The translations under genes were made by a program, and so were the position numbers. Below, piece after piece: positions 37,019 to 45,669 of a DNA stretch of 46,171 nt (the first letter of the stretch is position 1; every line of letters starts with the position of its first letter). This DNA is from Porticoccaceae bacterium. Lineage in GTDB: Bacteria > Pseudomonadota > Gammaproteobacteria > Pseudomonadales > Porticoccaceae. The notes beneath the pieces were generated by a model. The model was given only the letters and a program-made list of their open reading frames with translations. It was not told the origin of the DNA and made no database searches. The DNA is taken from NCBI GenBank assembly GCA_024639885.1, contig JAHEGD010000004.1, positions 1 to 46,171 of the forward strand, read 5' to 3'.

Positions 37019-37789
37019 ATGAGCGTCAATATTCGCACCACCGAGCAGCTAGAAAAAATGCGCGTCGCCGGCCGGTTGGCCGCCGAGGTGTTGGATATGA
37101 TTGGCGAGTATGTCGTCCCCGGCGTCTCTACCGAGGCGCTCGACACGCTCTGCCACAATCACATTGTCGATGTACAGAAAGCGATCCCGGCCTGCTTGGG
37201 CTACCGCGGCTTCCCAAAATCGGTCTGCACGTCGGTCAATCAGGTGATCTGCCACGGTATCCCGTCGCCGAAGAAAATCCTCAAGAGCGGCGACATCATC
37301 AACATTGATGTCACCGTGATAAAAGACGGCTGGTATGGCGATACCAGCAAGATGTTTCTGGTCGGCAAGGTCGCCGGCCACGCCGAGCGGCTGGTTAACG
37401 TCGCCCAAGAGTGCCTCTACAAGGGCATTGAACTGGTCGGCCCGGGCACCCGGCTCGGCGATATCGGCCACATTATCCAGCAGCACGCCGAAGCCAACTA
37501 CTACTCGGTGGTGCGCGATTACTGCGGCCACGGCATCGGCGATGTCTTCCACGAAGACCCGCAGATTCTTCACTACGGCAAACCCGGCACCGGCATGGAG
37601 CTGCGCGAGGGGATGACCTTCACCATCGAGCCGATGGTCAACGCCGGCCGCAGCGAGACCAAATTAAAGAGCGACGACTGGACGGTAGAGACCCGCGATG
37701 GCCGGCTGTCGGCGCAGTGGGAGCACACCATGGCGGTAACTGCCAACGGCGTCGAAGTATTCACCCTGCGCAGTGACGAGAGGCTCTAA
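37019..37789 (+). CDS. map: Methionine aminopeptidase, type I
   Basis: Map removes the initiator methionine from nascent proteins. The 256-residue product has all metal ligands at the same numbers as E. coli: D97, D108, H171, E204 and E235, with H79 in the substrate pocket. A good AAGGAG lies upstream of the ATG. It is divergent from rpsB, as in most gammaproteobacteria, and glnD follows after 5 bp. Confidence 0.98.
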   Translation: MSVNIRTTEQLEKMRVAGRLAAEVLDMIGEYVVPGVSTEALDTLCHNHIVDVQKAIPACLGYRGFPKSVCTSVNQVICHGIPSPKKILKSGDIINIDVTVIKDGWYGDTSKMFLVGKVAGHAERLVNVAQECLYKGIELVGPGTRLGDIGHIIQQHAEANYYSVVRDYCGHGIGDVFHEDPQILHYGKPGTGMELREGMTFTIEPMVNAGRSETKLKSDDWTVETRDGRLSAQWEHTMAVTANGVEVFTLRSDERL

Positions 37790-37794
37790 CGACA

Positions 37795-40521
37795 GTGATT
37801 GAACACAGCGCACCGGCCGAGCTCTACGACGCACCCCGTTTTGCCAGCGAGCTGGCCAGCCAGCCGCCCACCGAGGTCTTCCGGCAGGCGCTCAACCACG
37901 CTGCCGACCACTTCAACCAGCGCTTTCACCAGGGCGAGTATGTGCACACGCTGGTCAACGAACAGGCGGTGTTTATGGACACCGTGCTGCAGCAGGCCTG
38001 GCAGCAGTTCAGCTGGGACCGCCATGTCTGCCTGGTGGCAGTCGGTGGCTACGGCCGCGGCGAGCTGCACCCGCACTCGGACATCGACCTGCTGATTCTG
38101 GTCCGCCACAGCCGTCCGGAGCGCTACCGCGATAGCATCGAGAAGTTTTTGGCGTTTCTCTGGGACATTCAGCTCAAGGTCGGCCAGAGCGTCCGCTCGC
38201 TGGCCCAGTGTGTCAGCGAGGCGCGCAACGACATCACCGTGGCGACCAACCTGATGGAGACCCGGCTGATTACCGGCGACCCAAAACTGCTCGACAAACT
38301 GCGCGCCAAGACCGCCGCCAAGAAGATCTGGCCGTCGGCGCTGTTCTACACCGGCAAGCTCGCCGAGCAGCAAGAGCGCCACAAAAAACACGGCAATACC
38401 GAATACAACCTGGAGCCCAACGTCAAAGAGGCACCCGGCGGGCTGCGCGATATCCAGCTGCTCAACTGGGTTGCCAAGCGCCACTTCAACGTCACCCGTC
38501 GCTCGCAGTTGATTGGCGCCGGTTTTCTCACTGAAGAAGAGTACATCACCCTGCGCCGCGACGAGGAGTTCCTCTGGAAGGTGCGCTACGGGCTGCACCT
38601 GCTCGCCGGCCGCGCCGAAGAGCGGCTGCTGTTTGACTACCAGCGGGCGCTCGCCGAGCAGTTTGGCTTTTTTGACAGCGACGACCGGCTCGGTGTCGAG
38701 AAATTTATGCAGCGCTACTACCAGGCGGTGCTGTCGATCCGCGAGCTCAACGACGTGCTGCTGCAGTATCTCGACGAGATGATCTACAAGAAGGACCGGG
38801 TCCGCCAAGAGATCGTGCTCAACGAGCGCTTTGTGGTCCGCGACGGGCTGATCGACACCGTCGACGACTACCTGTTTGGCCGCAACCCACCGGCACTGCT
38901 GGAGCTGTTTGCACTGCTCGGCGAAAACGAACAGATCGAGGGGATCCGCGCCGCGACCATCCGTCAGCTGCGCCTACACCGCGGCCTGATCGACGAGAGC
39001 TTTCGCAACAATCCGGTCAACAAGGCGCTGTTTTTGCGGATACTGCGCAGCCCGTGGATGCTCTCGCTGCAGCTACAACGGATGAGCCGCTACGGCATTC
39101 TCGGCAGCTACCTGCCGGAGTTTGGCCGGATCATGGGCCAGACCCAACACGACCTGTTCCACATCTACCCGGTCGACGTGCACACCCTGCAGCTAATCCG
39201 CAACATCCGTCGGCTAACCCGCCCCGAAGTGGCCGAAAAATTCCCGATTAGCTCGCACATCTACAAAAGCCTGCCCAAGCCCGAGCTGCTGATTATTGCC
39301 GCCCTCTACCACGACATCGCCAAGGGCCGCGGCGGCGACCACAGCAAGCTGGGGATGGTCGACACCGAGGCGTTCGGTCGCCGCCACGGGCTCACCGAGC
39401 AGGAGATCGCACTGACCTGCTGGCTGGTTGAGCACCACCTGCTGATGTCGACGGTCTCGCAGCGCGAGGATATATCGGACCCGGATGTGATCCACAAGTT
39501 TGCCAGCCAAGTTGGCAACCGCCGCCGGCTTGAGTTTCTCTATGTGCTGACAGTGGCCGATATCAACGCCACCAACCCCAAGCTGTGGACCGACTGGAAA
39601 GGGTCGCTGATGCGCAACCTCTACTTCGAGACCAAGTGGGCACTGCGCCGCGGGCTCGAGCAGCGCGCCGACCGCAGCGAATGGGTGGCCGACAGCAAGG
39701 CGGCGGTGCGCAATATTCTGGTTGAGCGCGGCATCTCCAGCGATGCCGCCGCCGAGCTGTGGCGCGATATCGGCGATGAGTTTTTCCTGCGCGAGAAGGC
39801 CAGCCACGTCGCCGACTTCACCGCCGCGATTCTCGCCCACCAGCAGCCTGATCAGCCGATCATCTTGCTGCGCGACGTCGGCGACGAGGTGCCGGTGGCG
39901 ACCCAGGTGTTTATCCACAGCCGCGACCGGCGCAATATCTTCGCGCTCGCTGCGGCCACCTTTGAGCGGCTGGCGATCACCATCCAAGACGCCCGCCTGC
40001 AGACCTCTAACGACGACCGCGCCTTCGACGTCTTCTACCTGCTCGACGAGCAGGGCCGGCCGTTTGGCAGCAACCAAAAGCTCTGTGACAAAGTGGTCGC
40101 CGAGCTGACCCGCTCGATCCTGTCGCCAGACAGCGTCAAGTTTGATATCCATCGGCGCACCTCACGCCAGCTCAAGCAGTTTACCCTGCGCACCAGCGTC
40201 ACCCTGAGCAACGACATCGAGCACAACGCCACGATTATCGAGGTGATTACTCTCGACCGGCCCGGCCTGCTGGCGCATATCGCGCAGATTTTCTTGCGGT
40301 TTGGGCTGCGCGTACTGACCGCGCGGATCGCCACGCTCGGCGAACGGGTCGAGGATATCTTTCATGTCACCGACGCCGACCACCAGCCGCTGGTCAATCT
40401 CGACCAGTGCCAGCAGCTGCGCGAGGTGCTCTGTAGCGAGCTCGATCAGCGCAACCGCGCCGAATCGGCCGGCGGCAGCGAAGTGACCCAGATCAATCTC
40501 AACGGCCAGGAGTTGTCGTGA
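37795..40521 (+). CDS. glnD: Bifunctional PII uridylyltransferase/uridylyl-removing enzyme
   Basis: GlnD senses glutamine and uridylylates or deuridylylates PII proteins to control nitrogen assimilation. The 908-residue product starts with GTG, 5 bp after map. Domains in order are the nucleotidyltransferase with GGYGRGELHPHSDID (84-98, metal aspartates D96 and D98), the helical linker, the HD hydrolase with H506-D507 (LYHDIAKGRGGDH), and two C-terminal ACT domains (about 705-770 and 817-890). All catalytic elements are intact. Its stop overlaps the dapC start as GTGA. Confidence 0.98.
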   Translation: MIEHSAPAELYDAPRFASELASQPPTEVFRQALNHAADHFNQRFHQGEYVHTLVNEQAVFMDTVLQQAWQQFSWDRHVCLVAVGGYGRGELHPHSDIDLLILVRHSRPERYRDSIEKFLAFLWDIQLKVGQSVRSLAQCVSEARNDITVATNLMETRLITGDPKLLDKLRAKTAAKKIWPSALFYTGKLAEQQERHKKHGNTEYNLEPNVKEAPGGLRDIQLLNWVAKRHFNVTRRSQLIGAGFLTEEEYITLRRDEEFLWKVRYGLHLLAGRAEERLLFDYQRALAEQFGFFDSDDRLGVEKFMQRYYQAVLSIRELNDVLLQYLDEMIYKKDRVRQEIVLNERFVVRDGLIDTVDDYLFGRNPPALLELFALLGENEQIEGIRAATIRQLRLHRGLIDESFRNNPVNKALFLRILRSPWMLSLQLQRMSRYGILGSYLPEFGRIMGQTQHDLFHIYPVDVHTLQLIRNIRRLTRPEVAEKFPISSHIYKSLPKPELLIIAALYHDIAKGRGGDHSKLGMVDTEAFGRRHGLTEQEIALTCWLVEHHLLMSTVSQREDISDPDVIHKFASQVGNRRRLEFLYVLTVADINATNPKLWTDWKGSLMRNLYFETKWALRRGLEQRADRSEWVADSKAAVRNILVERGISSDAAAELWRDIGDEFFLREKASHVADFTAAILAHQQPDQPIILLRDVGDEVPVATQVFIHSRDRRNIFALAAATFERLAITIQDARLQTSNDDRAFDVFYLLDEQGRPFGSNQKLCDKVVAELTRSILSPDSVKFDIHRRTSRQLKQFTLRTSVTLSNDIEHNATIIEVITLDRPGLLAHIAQIFLRFGLRVLTARIATLGERVEDIFHVTDADHQPLVNLDQCQQLREVLCSELDQRNRAESAGGSEVTQINLNGQELS

Positions 40522-41717
40522 ACCCACTGCTCGACCGGCTACACCCCTACCCCTTCGAAAAGCTCCGCGAACTCAACGCCGCGGTGACCCCGCCGGCTGC
40601 GCTCGACCACATCGCGCTGTCGATAGGCGAGCCGCAACACCCGGTGCCAGACTTTATTGCCGCAGCGCTGGGCGACCACGCCGCCCTGCTCGGCAAGTAC
40701 CCGACCACCAAGGGCAGCCCGGCGCTGCGCGAAGCGATCGCCGACTGGCTCTGCCGCCGCTTTGGGCTGCGCCCCGGCCAGCTGGACAGCGAGCGCCAGC
40801 TGCTGCCGGTCAACGGCACCCGCGAGGCGCTGTTTGCGTTTAGCCAGGCGATTGTCGACCCGCAGCGCGACCCGGTGGTGGTCAGCCCCAACCCGTTCTA
40901 CCAGATCTACGAGGGCGCGGCGCTGCTCGCCGGCGCCGAGCTGGTGTTCGTCGATGCCAGCGCCGAGCACGGCTTTATCCCGCAGCTGCAGTCGCTGCCG
41001 GCGGCGGTCTGGCAGCGCTGCCAGCTGCTTCACCTGTGCAGCCCGGGCAACCCGACCGGCGCGGTGATGTCGCTGGCCGACTACCAGTTGGCGCTAGAGC
41101 TGGCCGACCGCTACGACTTTGTGATCGCCGCCGATGAGTGCTACTCGGAGCTCTACCGCGACGAACAGAACCCACCGCTCGGTCTGCTCGATGCATGCCG
41201 CCAGCTCGGCCGCGACGACTTCAGCCGCTGCCTGGTGTTTCACAGCCTCTCCAAGCGCTCTAACTTACCCGGCCTGCGCTCCGGCTTTGTGGCCGGCGAC
41301 GCCGCCCTGCTCGAGCAATTTTTGCTCTACCGCACCTACCACGGCTGCGCCATGAGCGGGCTGGTGCAAGCACTGTCGACAGCGGCCTGGGGCGACGAGC
41401 AGCACGTGGTCGCCAACCGCCAGCTCTACAACGCCAAGTTTGCTGCGGTCGGTGAGATCCTCGCCCCGCTGCTCGACTTTAATCTGCCCAGTGCCGGCTT
41501 TTATTTGTGGCCGCAGACCCCGATCGACGACCGCGAGTTTGCCCAGCGGCTGTTTGCCGAGCAGCATGTCACGGTGCTGCCCGGCCAGTATCTGTCGCGC
41601 GACACCGCCACCGGCAACCCCGGCCGCAACCGTGTGCGGCTGGCGCTGGTCGCCGAGCTAGATGACTGCGTGCGCGCGGCCGAGCGGATCGCCGCACTCT
41701 GCCGTTCGCTGGGCTAG
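40518..41717 (+). CDS. dapC: Succinyldiaminopimelate aminotransferase
   Basis: DapC transaminates N-succinyl-2-amino-6-ketopimelate in lysine/diaminopimelate synthesis. The 399-residue class I/II PLP aminotransferase has SIGEPQHPVPDFI near the N-terminus, CSPGNPTGAVMS, and Schiff-base K246 in HSLSKRSNLPGLRSGF. The glnD-dapC-...-dapD order supports the DapC assignment over other transaminases. It starts with GTG overlapping glnD. Confidence 0.92.
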   Translation: MNPLLDRLHPYPFEKLRELNAAVTPPAALDHIALSIGEPQHPVPDFIAAALGDHAALLGKYPTTKGSPALREAIADWLCRRFGLRPGQLDSERQLLPVNGTREALFAFSQAIVDPQRDPVVVSPNPFYQIYEGAALLAGAELVFVDASAEHGFIPQLQSLPAAVWQRCQLLHLCSPGNPTGAVMSLADYQLALELADRYDFVIAADECYSELYRDEQNPPLGLLDACRQLGRDDFSRCLVFHSLSKRSNLPGLRSGFVAGDAALLEQFLLYRTYHGCAMSGLVQALSTAAWGDEQHVVANRQLYNAKFAAVGEILAPLLDFNLPSAGFYLWPQTPIDDREFAQRLFAEQHVTVLPGQYLSRDTATGNPGRNRVRLALVAELDDCVRAAERIAALCRSLG

Positions 41718-41721
41718 CGCG

Positions 41722-42378
41722 ATGTTAAAACAGCAGCGCGCCGACTACATCGCCAAGCGGCTCGACGAGCTCTACCCCGAGACGCCGGTGCCGCTCGACC
41801 ACAGCGACCCGTTTACCTTGCTGGTGGCGGTGCTGTTGAGCGCCCAGTGCACCGATGAGCGCGTCAACCAGGTGACTCCGGCGCTGTTTGCGCTGGCCGA
41901 CAACCCGTTCGATATGGCCGGCGTCGAGGTCGATGCGATCTATCAGATCGTCCGCCCGTGCGGCTTGGCCCCGCAAAAGTCCAAGGCGATCCGCCGGCTC
42001 AGCGAGATACTGGTGGCCGAGCACGACGGGCTGGTGCCGGCCGATCTGGCGGCACTGGAGCAGCTGCCCGGGGTCGGCCACAAGACCGCCAGCGTGGTGG
42101 TGGCACAGGCGTTTGGGATACCGGCGTTTCCGGTCGACACCCACATCCACCGGCTGGCGCAACGCTGGGGGCTGACCCGCGGCAACAGCGTCACCCAGAC
42201 CGAGCGCGACCTCACCAAGCTGTTCCCGCGCGAGGCGTGGAACCGGCTGCACCTGCAGATCATCTTCTACGGCCGCGAGTTCTGCTCGGCGCGCAGCTGC
42301 GATGGCACGGTCTGCGAGATCTGCCGGCACTGCTACCCGCGGCGCAAAAACCCAGTGGTCACAAGCAAGGCTTAACTG
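41722..42378 (+). CDS. nth: Endonuclease III-like DNA glycosylase (variant Fe-S loop)
   Basis: Endonuclease III excises oxidised pyrimidines and cleaves the abasic site. I choose ATG 41722 (about 218 residues), 4 bp after dapC; the open frame extends into dapC. The helix-hairpin-helix LPGVGHKTAS with catalytic K121 and D139 (VDTHIHR) match E. coli K120 and D138. The C-terminal cysteine loop differs: the cysteines are C188, C193, C198, C201 and C204. Against the E. coli pattern C-x6-C-x2-C-x5-C, the second ligand position (195) is Gly, with extra cysteines at 193 and 201. The protein may carry a remodelled cluster or none. Family membership is secure; the symbol is by homology only. Confidence 0.88.
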
Positions 42379-42482
42379 CCGCTGCGGGTGGCTCGGCAGC
42401 TATACTGCCGGCGCTAATTGTTTGCTATTCTCTAGCCCTTAATAGCAGACAAAACCCCAACAAAATTAAGGCTCTGGCGACA

Positions 42483-42830
42483 ATGATCACGGTTTACGGC
42501 ATCTCCAACTGCGACACCATCAAGAAGGCCCGCCACTGGCTCAGCGAACACGCTGTCGATTACCGCTTTCACGACTACCGCAAAGATGGCCTAACCGTTG
42601 AGCAGGTCGAGCAGTGGCTCGCCGAGCTGGGCGCCGACAGCCTGCTTAACAAACGCGGCACCACCTGGCGCAAGCTAACCCCCGAGCAACAGCAGCGCGC
42701 CACTGGCGCGGAGCTGGCCGCCCTGCTCACTGAGCAGCCGGCGATGATCAAGCGGCCACTGCTGATCGCGCCGGGCAAGCCGGCGCTGGTCGGCTTTTCG
42801 GCGCAGCGCTACAGCGAGCTGCTCGGCTAA
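42483..42830 (+). CDS. ArsC/Spx-family thioredoxin-fold protein (YffB-like)
   Basis: The 115-residue protein has the ArsC-family N-terminus TVYGISNCDTIKKA with C10, LNKRGTTWRKL and IKRPLL. These features fit the Spx/YffB branch of uncertain substrate better than a true arsenate reductase, and no ars genes are nearby. It lies just before dapD, as in Pseudomonas-like genomes. I choose ATG 42483; the frame is open far upstream, but that portion is antiparallel in sense to nothing and simply overlaps nth out of frame. Confidence 0.85.
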   Translation: MITVYGISNCDTIKKARHWLSEHAVDYRFHDYRKDGLTVEQVEQWLAELGADSLLNKRGTTWRKLTPEQQQRATGAELAALLTEQPAMIKRPLLIAPGKPALVGFSAQRYSELLG

Positions 42831-42867
42831 CCCCCTATTTCACTTTGACCTACAAGGCACTACCACT

Positions 42868-43890
42868 ATGAGTTCACTCTACGCACTGGGTATTGGCATC
42901 GGCACTAAAAACAGCAAGGGCGAATGGCTAGAGGTGCTCTACCCGGCGCCGCGGCTCAACCCTTCGGCAGCGCTGAGCGACGCCATCTTGGCGGTCTGCC
43001 CAGACGGCGCGGTCAGCGAGCCGAGTGCCGAGCAGCTGCAGCTGTTGGCCACGGCGCTGCCCGAGATCGACGCCGAGCTGGCCGCGCTCTGCCTGCGCCT
43101 GGCCGACGCCAGCGCGCCGGTGGCGATCGTCGCGCTGGCCGCCGACCAGCCGCCGGGCGATGTGCCGACCGCCTACCTCAAGCTGCAACTGCTCTCTCAC
43201 CGCCTGGTTAAACCCCACCAGACCGACCTGAGCGGAGTGTTCGGCACACTTAAAAACTTGGCGTGGACCAACCAGGGCGCGATCGATCTCGACGAGCTGG
43301 TCGAGCGCCAACTGCAGGCGCGGCTAGCCGGCAAGACGCTGCTGGTCGACTGCGTCGACAAGTTCCCCAAGATGGTCGACTACGTGGTGCCCAGCGGGGT
43401 ACGGATCGCCGATACCGCGCGGGTCCGGCTCGGCGCTTATGTCGGCGAGGGCACCACGGTAATGCACGAGGGCTTTATCAATTTTAACGCCGGTGCGCAG
43501 GGGCCCAACATGGTCGAAGGGCGGATTTCGGCCGGCGTGTTTGTCGGCGCCGGCTCCGATATTGGCGGCGGTGCGTCGACCATGGGCACCCTGTCGGGCG
43601 GTGGCAACATCATTATCTCGCTTGGCGAGCAGTGCCTGCTCGGCGCCAACGCCGGCGTCGGCATACCGCTCGGCGACCGCTGCACCGTGGAGGCCGGGCT
43701 GTATATTACCGCCGGCACCCAAGTACAGCTGTTGGACGAAAACCGCCGGCCGGTCGAGCGGGTTAAAGCGCGCGACTTGGCCGGTGGCAGCGACCTGCTG
43801 TTCCGTCGCAACTCCAACAACGGCGCCGTTGAATGCTTGACCAACAAAACCGCCGTCCAGCTCAACGAGGCGCTACACGCCAGTAACTAA
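42868..43890 (+). CDS. dapD: 2,3,4,5-tetrahydropyridine-2,6-dicarboxylate N-succinyltransferase
   Basis: DapD succinylates tetrahydrodipicolinate, the step just before DapC in the succinylase branch of diaminopimelate synthesis. The 340-residue length and the start GIGIGTKNSKGEWLEVLYP mark the longer Pseudomonas-type DapD rather than the 274-residue enteric type. The C-terminal half is a left-handed beta helix (GAYVGEGTTVMHEGFINFN, GRISAGVFVGAGSDIGGGAS). It follows the ArsC-like gene by 37 bp. Confidence 0.95.
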   Translation: MSSLYALGIGIGTKNSKGEWLEVLYPAPRLNPSAALSDAILAVCPDGAVSEPSAEQLQLLATALPEIDAELAALCLRLADASAPVAIVALAADQPPGDVPTAYLKLQLLSHRLVKPHQTDLSGVFGTLKNLAWTNQGAIDLDELVERQLQARLAGKTLLVDCVDKFPKMVDYVVPSGVRIADTARVRLGAYVGEGTTVMHEGFINFNAGAQGPNMVEGRISAGVFVGAGSDIGGGASTMGTLSGGGNIIISLGEQCLLGANAGVGIPLGDRCTVEAGLYITAGTQVQLLDENRRPVERVKARDLAGGSDLLFRRNSNNGAVECLTNKTAVQLNEALHASN

Positions 43891-43970
43891 TTTAACCACC
43901 ATCATCAGCATCATCGCCTTAAAGCGGCCACAAGAGCCGCTGGCAGCGACTACACAGAGAGGGTAACACC

Positions 43971-45605
43971 ATGCAAAGAGCCGTAAAAACGCCACTGGAG
44001 ATGTTCTACCACTGGGAGCAGACCACCCCCGATAAAATCTATCTTCGCCAAGCGGTCAATGGCGGCTGGGACGAGCTGACTTGGGCCGACACCGCCGATC
44101 GCGTGCGCCGTCTCGCCCACTACCTGCGCAGCAAACCGTGGCCGGCCGGCAGCCGGGTGTCGATCTGGTCGGCCAACAGCAGAGACTGGATCATCAGCGA
44201 CCTGGCGATCATGCTCGCCGGCCATGTCAGCGTGCCGCTCTACCCGGGCCAAGACCCCGACTCGGCCCGCTACGTACTGGAGCACAGCGACTGCCAACTG
44301 ATCCTGTGCGGCCAATTCGACCAGTCGGCCCACGCCGATGCCGCTATCCCCAGCCACATCGAGCGAGTCGCGCTGCACGGCTGCAGCATTGCCACCGCCA
44401 CCTCGCTGGCTGATATCTGCACCAACCAAGCGCGCTTTGACGAGTCGCCGCTGCCCGATCTGGACGCGCTGTTCACCATTATCTACACCTCTGGCACCAC
44501 CGGCCGCCCGAAAGGGGTAATGCACCTCCACGGCACCCCCGGCTACGTAGTGCCCGAGATGGCCGAAAACTTTTTGATGAACGAACCCGACTCGCGGCTG
44601 TTCTCGTTCCTGCCACTGGCCCACGCCGCCGAGCGCATTGTGGTTGATATGTGCTCGATCTACACCGGCAGCAGCGTCTCGTTCTCGGCCGGCCAAGAGA
44701 CCTTCGCCGCCGAGATACGCGAAGTACAGCCGACCTTCTTCTTCGCCGTACCGCGGCTCTGGATCAAGTTTAAAGAGGCGATCGACGCCAAAGTGCCGGC
44801 CGCCGTGCAAGCCGGTTTTGACGACGCGCAGAAACTCGAGATCGCCACTATGCTCGGCTTTGGTTCGGCGCGGCGCATCATCACCGGCTCGGCACCCTGC
44901 CCGCGCGATGTCCAGCAGTGGTTCTTTGATATGAACATTATCCTGCGCGACGGCTACGGCATGACCGAGAACTTTATTCAGGGCTGCGCTTGGCTGCACA
45001 CCGATGAACCGATCTTGGGCTCGGTCGGCAAGCCGATGACCGACGGTGTCGATGTCCGGGTCAGCGATGCCGGCGAGATCCAGTTCAGATCGGCCGGGGT
45101 GATGGCCGGCTACTACCTCAACCTAGAGAAGACCGCCGAAGTACTGGTCGACGGCTGGTACTGCACCGGCGACAGCGGCCGCTTTGACGAGGACGGTAAT
45201 CTCTACGTCACCGGCCGTATCAGCGAGGTGTTCAAAACCACCAAGGGCAAGTTTATCGTCCCCGCCAAGGTGGAGAACTTGTTCGCGCGCAGCCCGCTGC
45301 TGGCGCAGTTCTGCGTGTTTGGCCACGGCCGCAATCAGCCGCTGCTGATGGCCACGCTGAGCGAGCTCGGCCGCGAACAGAGTGAACCGCAGCTGAAAAC
45401 CGAACTGGCGGCGCTGCTCGCCGAGATCAACCAAGACTTGCCCAACCATGAGCGGGTCGAGCAGATCTTTGTCACCCCCGAGTGGACTATCGACAACGCC
45501 CTGCTGACGCCGACCCTAAAAATTAAGCGCCACCAGATTGAGGAGCGCTTTAACGCCGGGGTAGAGACCCAGCTTGGCAGCGAGCCGGTCAGCCGACTCG
45601 ATTAA
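43971..45605 (+). CDS. AMP-dependent acyl-CoA synthetase/ligase (probable long-chain fatty acid type)
   Basis: ANL-superfamily enzymes adenylate a carboxylate and then form the CoA thioester. The 544-residue product has the P-loop YTSGTTGRPKG (172-182), a GYGMTEN motif, the WYCTGDSG hinge region with TGRISEVFKTTKGKFIVP, and a C-terminal Lys in LTPTLKIKR. Length and motifs fit long-chain acyl-CoA synthetases, but the substrate is not determined. The ATG is preceded by GAGAGGG. A GCGGC/GCCGC hairpin lies in the 80-bp gap after dapD. It is convergent with an enoyl-CoA hydratase-like gene, suggesting fatty acid or related acyl-CoA metabolism. Confidence 0.85.
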   Translation: MQRAVKTPLEMFYHWEQTTPDKIYLRQAVNGGWDELTWADTADRVRRLAHYLRSKPWPAGSRVSIWSANSRDWIISDLAIMLAGHVSVPLYPGQDPDSARYVLEHSDCQLILCGQFDQSAHADAAIPSHIERVALHGCSIATATSLADICTNQARFDESPLPDLDALFTIIYTSGTTGRPKGVMHLHGTPGYVVPEMAENFLMNEPDSRLFSFLPLAHAAERIVVDMCSIYTGSSVSFSAGQETFAAEIREVQPTFFFAVPRLWIKFKEAIDAKVPAAVQAGFDDAQKLEIATMLGFGSARRIITGSAPCPRDVQQWFFDMNIILRDGYGMTENFIQGCAWLHTDEPILGSVGKPMTDGVDVRVSDAGEIQFRSAGVMAGYYLNLEKTAEVLVDGWYCTGDSGRFDEDGNLYVTGRISEVFKTTKGKFIVPAKVENLFARSPLLAQFCVFGHGRNQPLLMATLSELGREQSEPQLKTELAALLAEINQDLPNHERVEQIFVTPEWTIDNALLTPTLKIKRHQIEERFNAGVETQLGSEPVSRLD

Positions 45606-45614
45606 ACCGCCAGC

Positions 45615-45651
45615 AAAAAAAAGGGGGCAGCCAGTGGCTGCCCCCTTTTTT
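45615..45651. terminator. Bidirectional intrinsic terminator
   Basis: A perfect 10-bp stem GGGGGCAGCC/GGCTGCCCCC (45623-45632 and 45636-45645) is flanked by eight A on the left and six T on the right. It serves both the acyl-CoA synthetase gene (plus) and the enoyl-CoA hydratase-like gene (minus). Confidence 0.93.
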
Positions 45652-45669
45652 ATCTGCCACGTTTAACCG

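Noticed and set aside
37786-38808. 340-codon open frame antisense to glnD
   Set aside because: It covers the nucleotidyltransferase region of an intact glnD and shows no recognisable domain.
42483-42830. True arsenate reductase (ArsC) assignment
   Set aside because: The protein belongs to the ArsC/Spx superfamily, but no ars genes are nearby and its position beside dapD is typical of the YffB-like branch of unknown substrate.
43891-43920. Run of CAC/CAT codons after dapD resembling a his-operon leader peptide
   Set aside because: The His frame is the dapD frame after its stop, with no start codon of its own, no attenuator follows, and the next gene is not a histidine biosynthesis gene.
43950-44999. 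349-codon open frame antisense to the acyl-CoA synthetase gene
   Set aside because: It is the complement of conserved ANL motifs; its His/Gly/Ala-rich product matches nothing I know.
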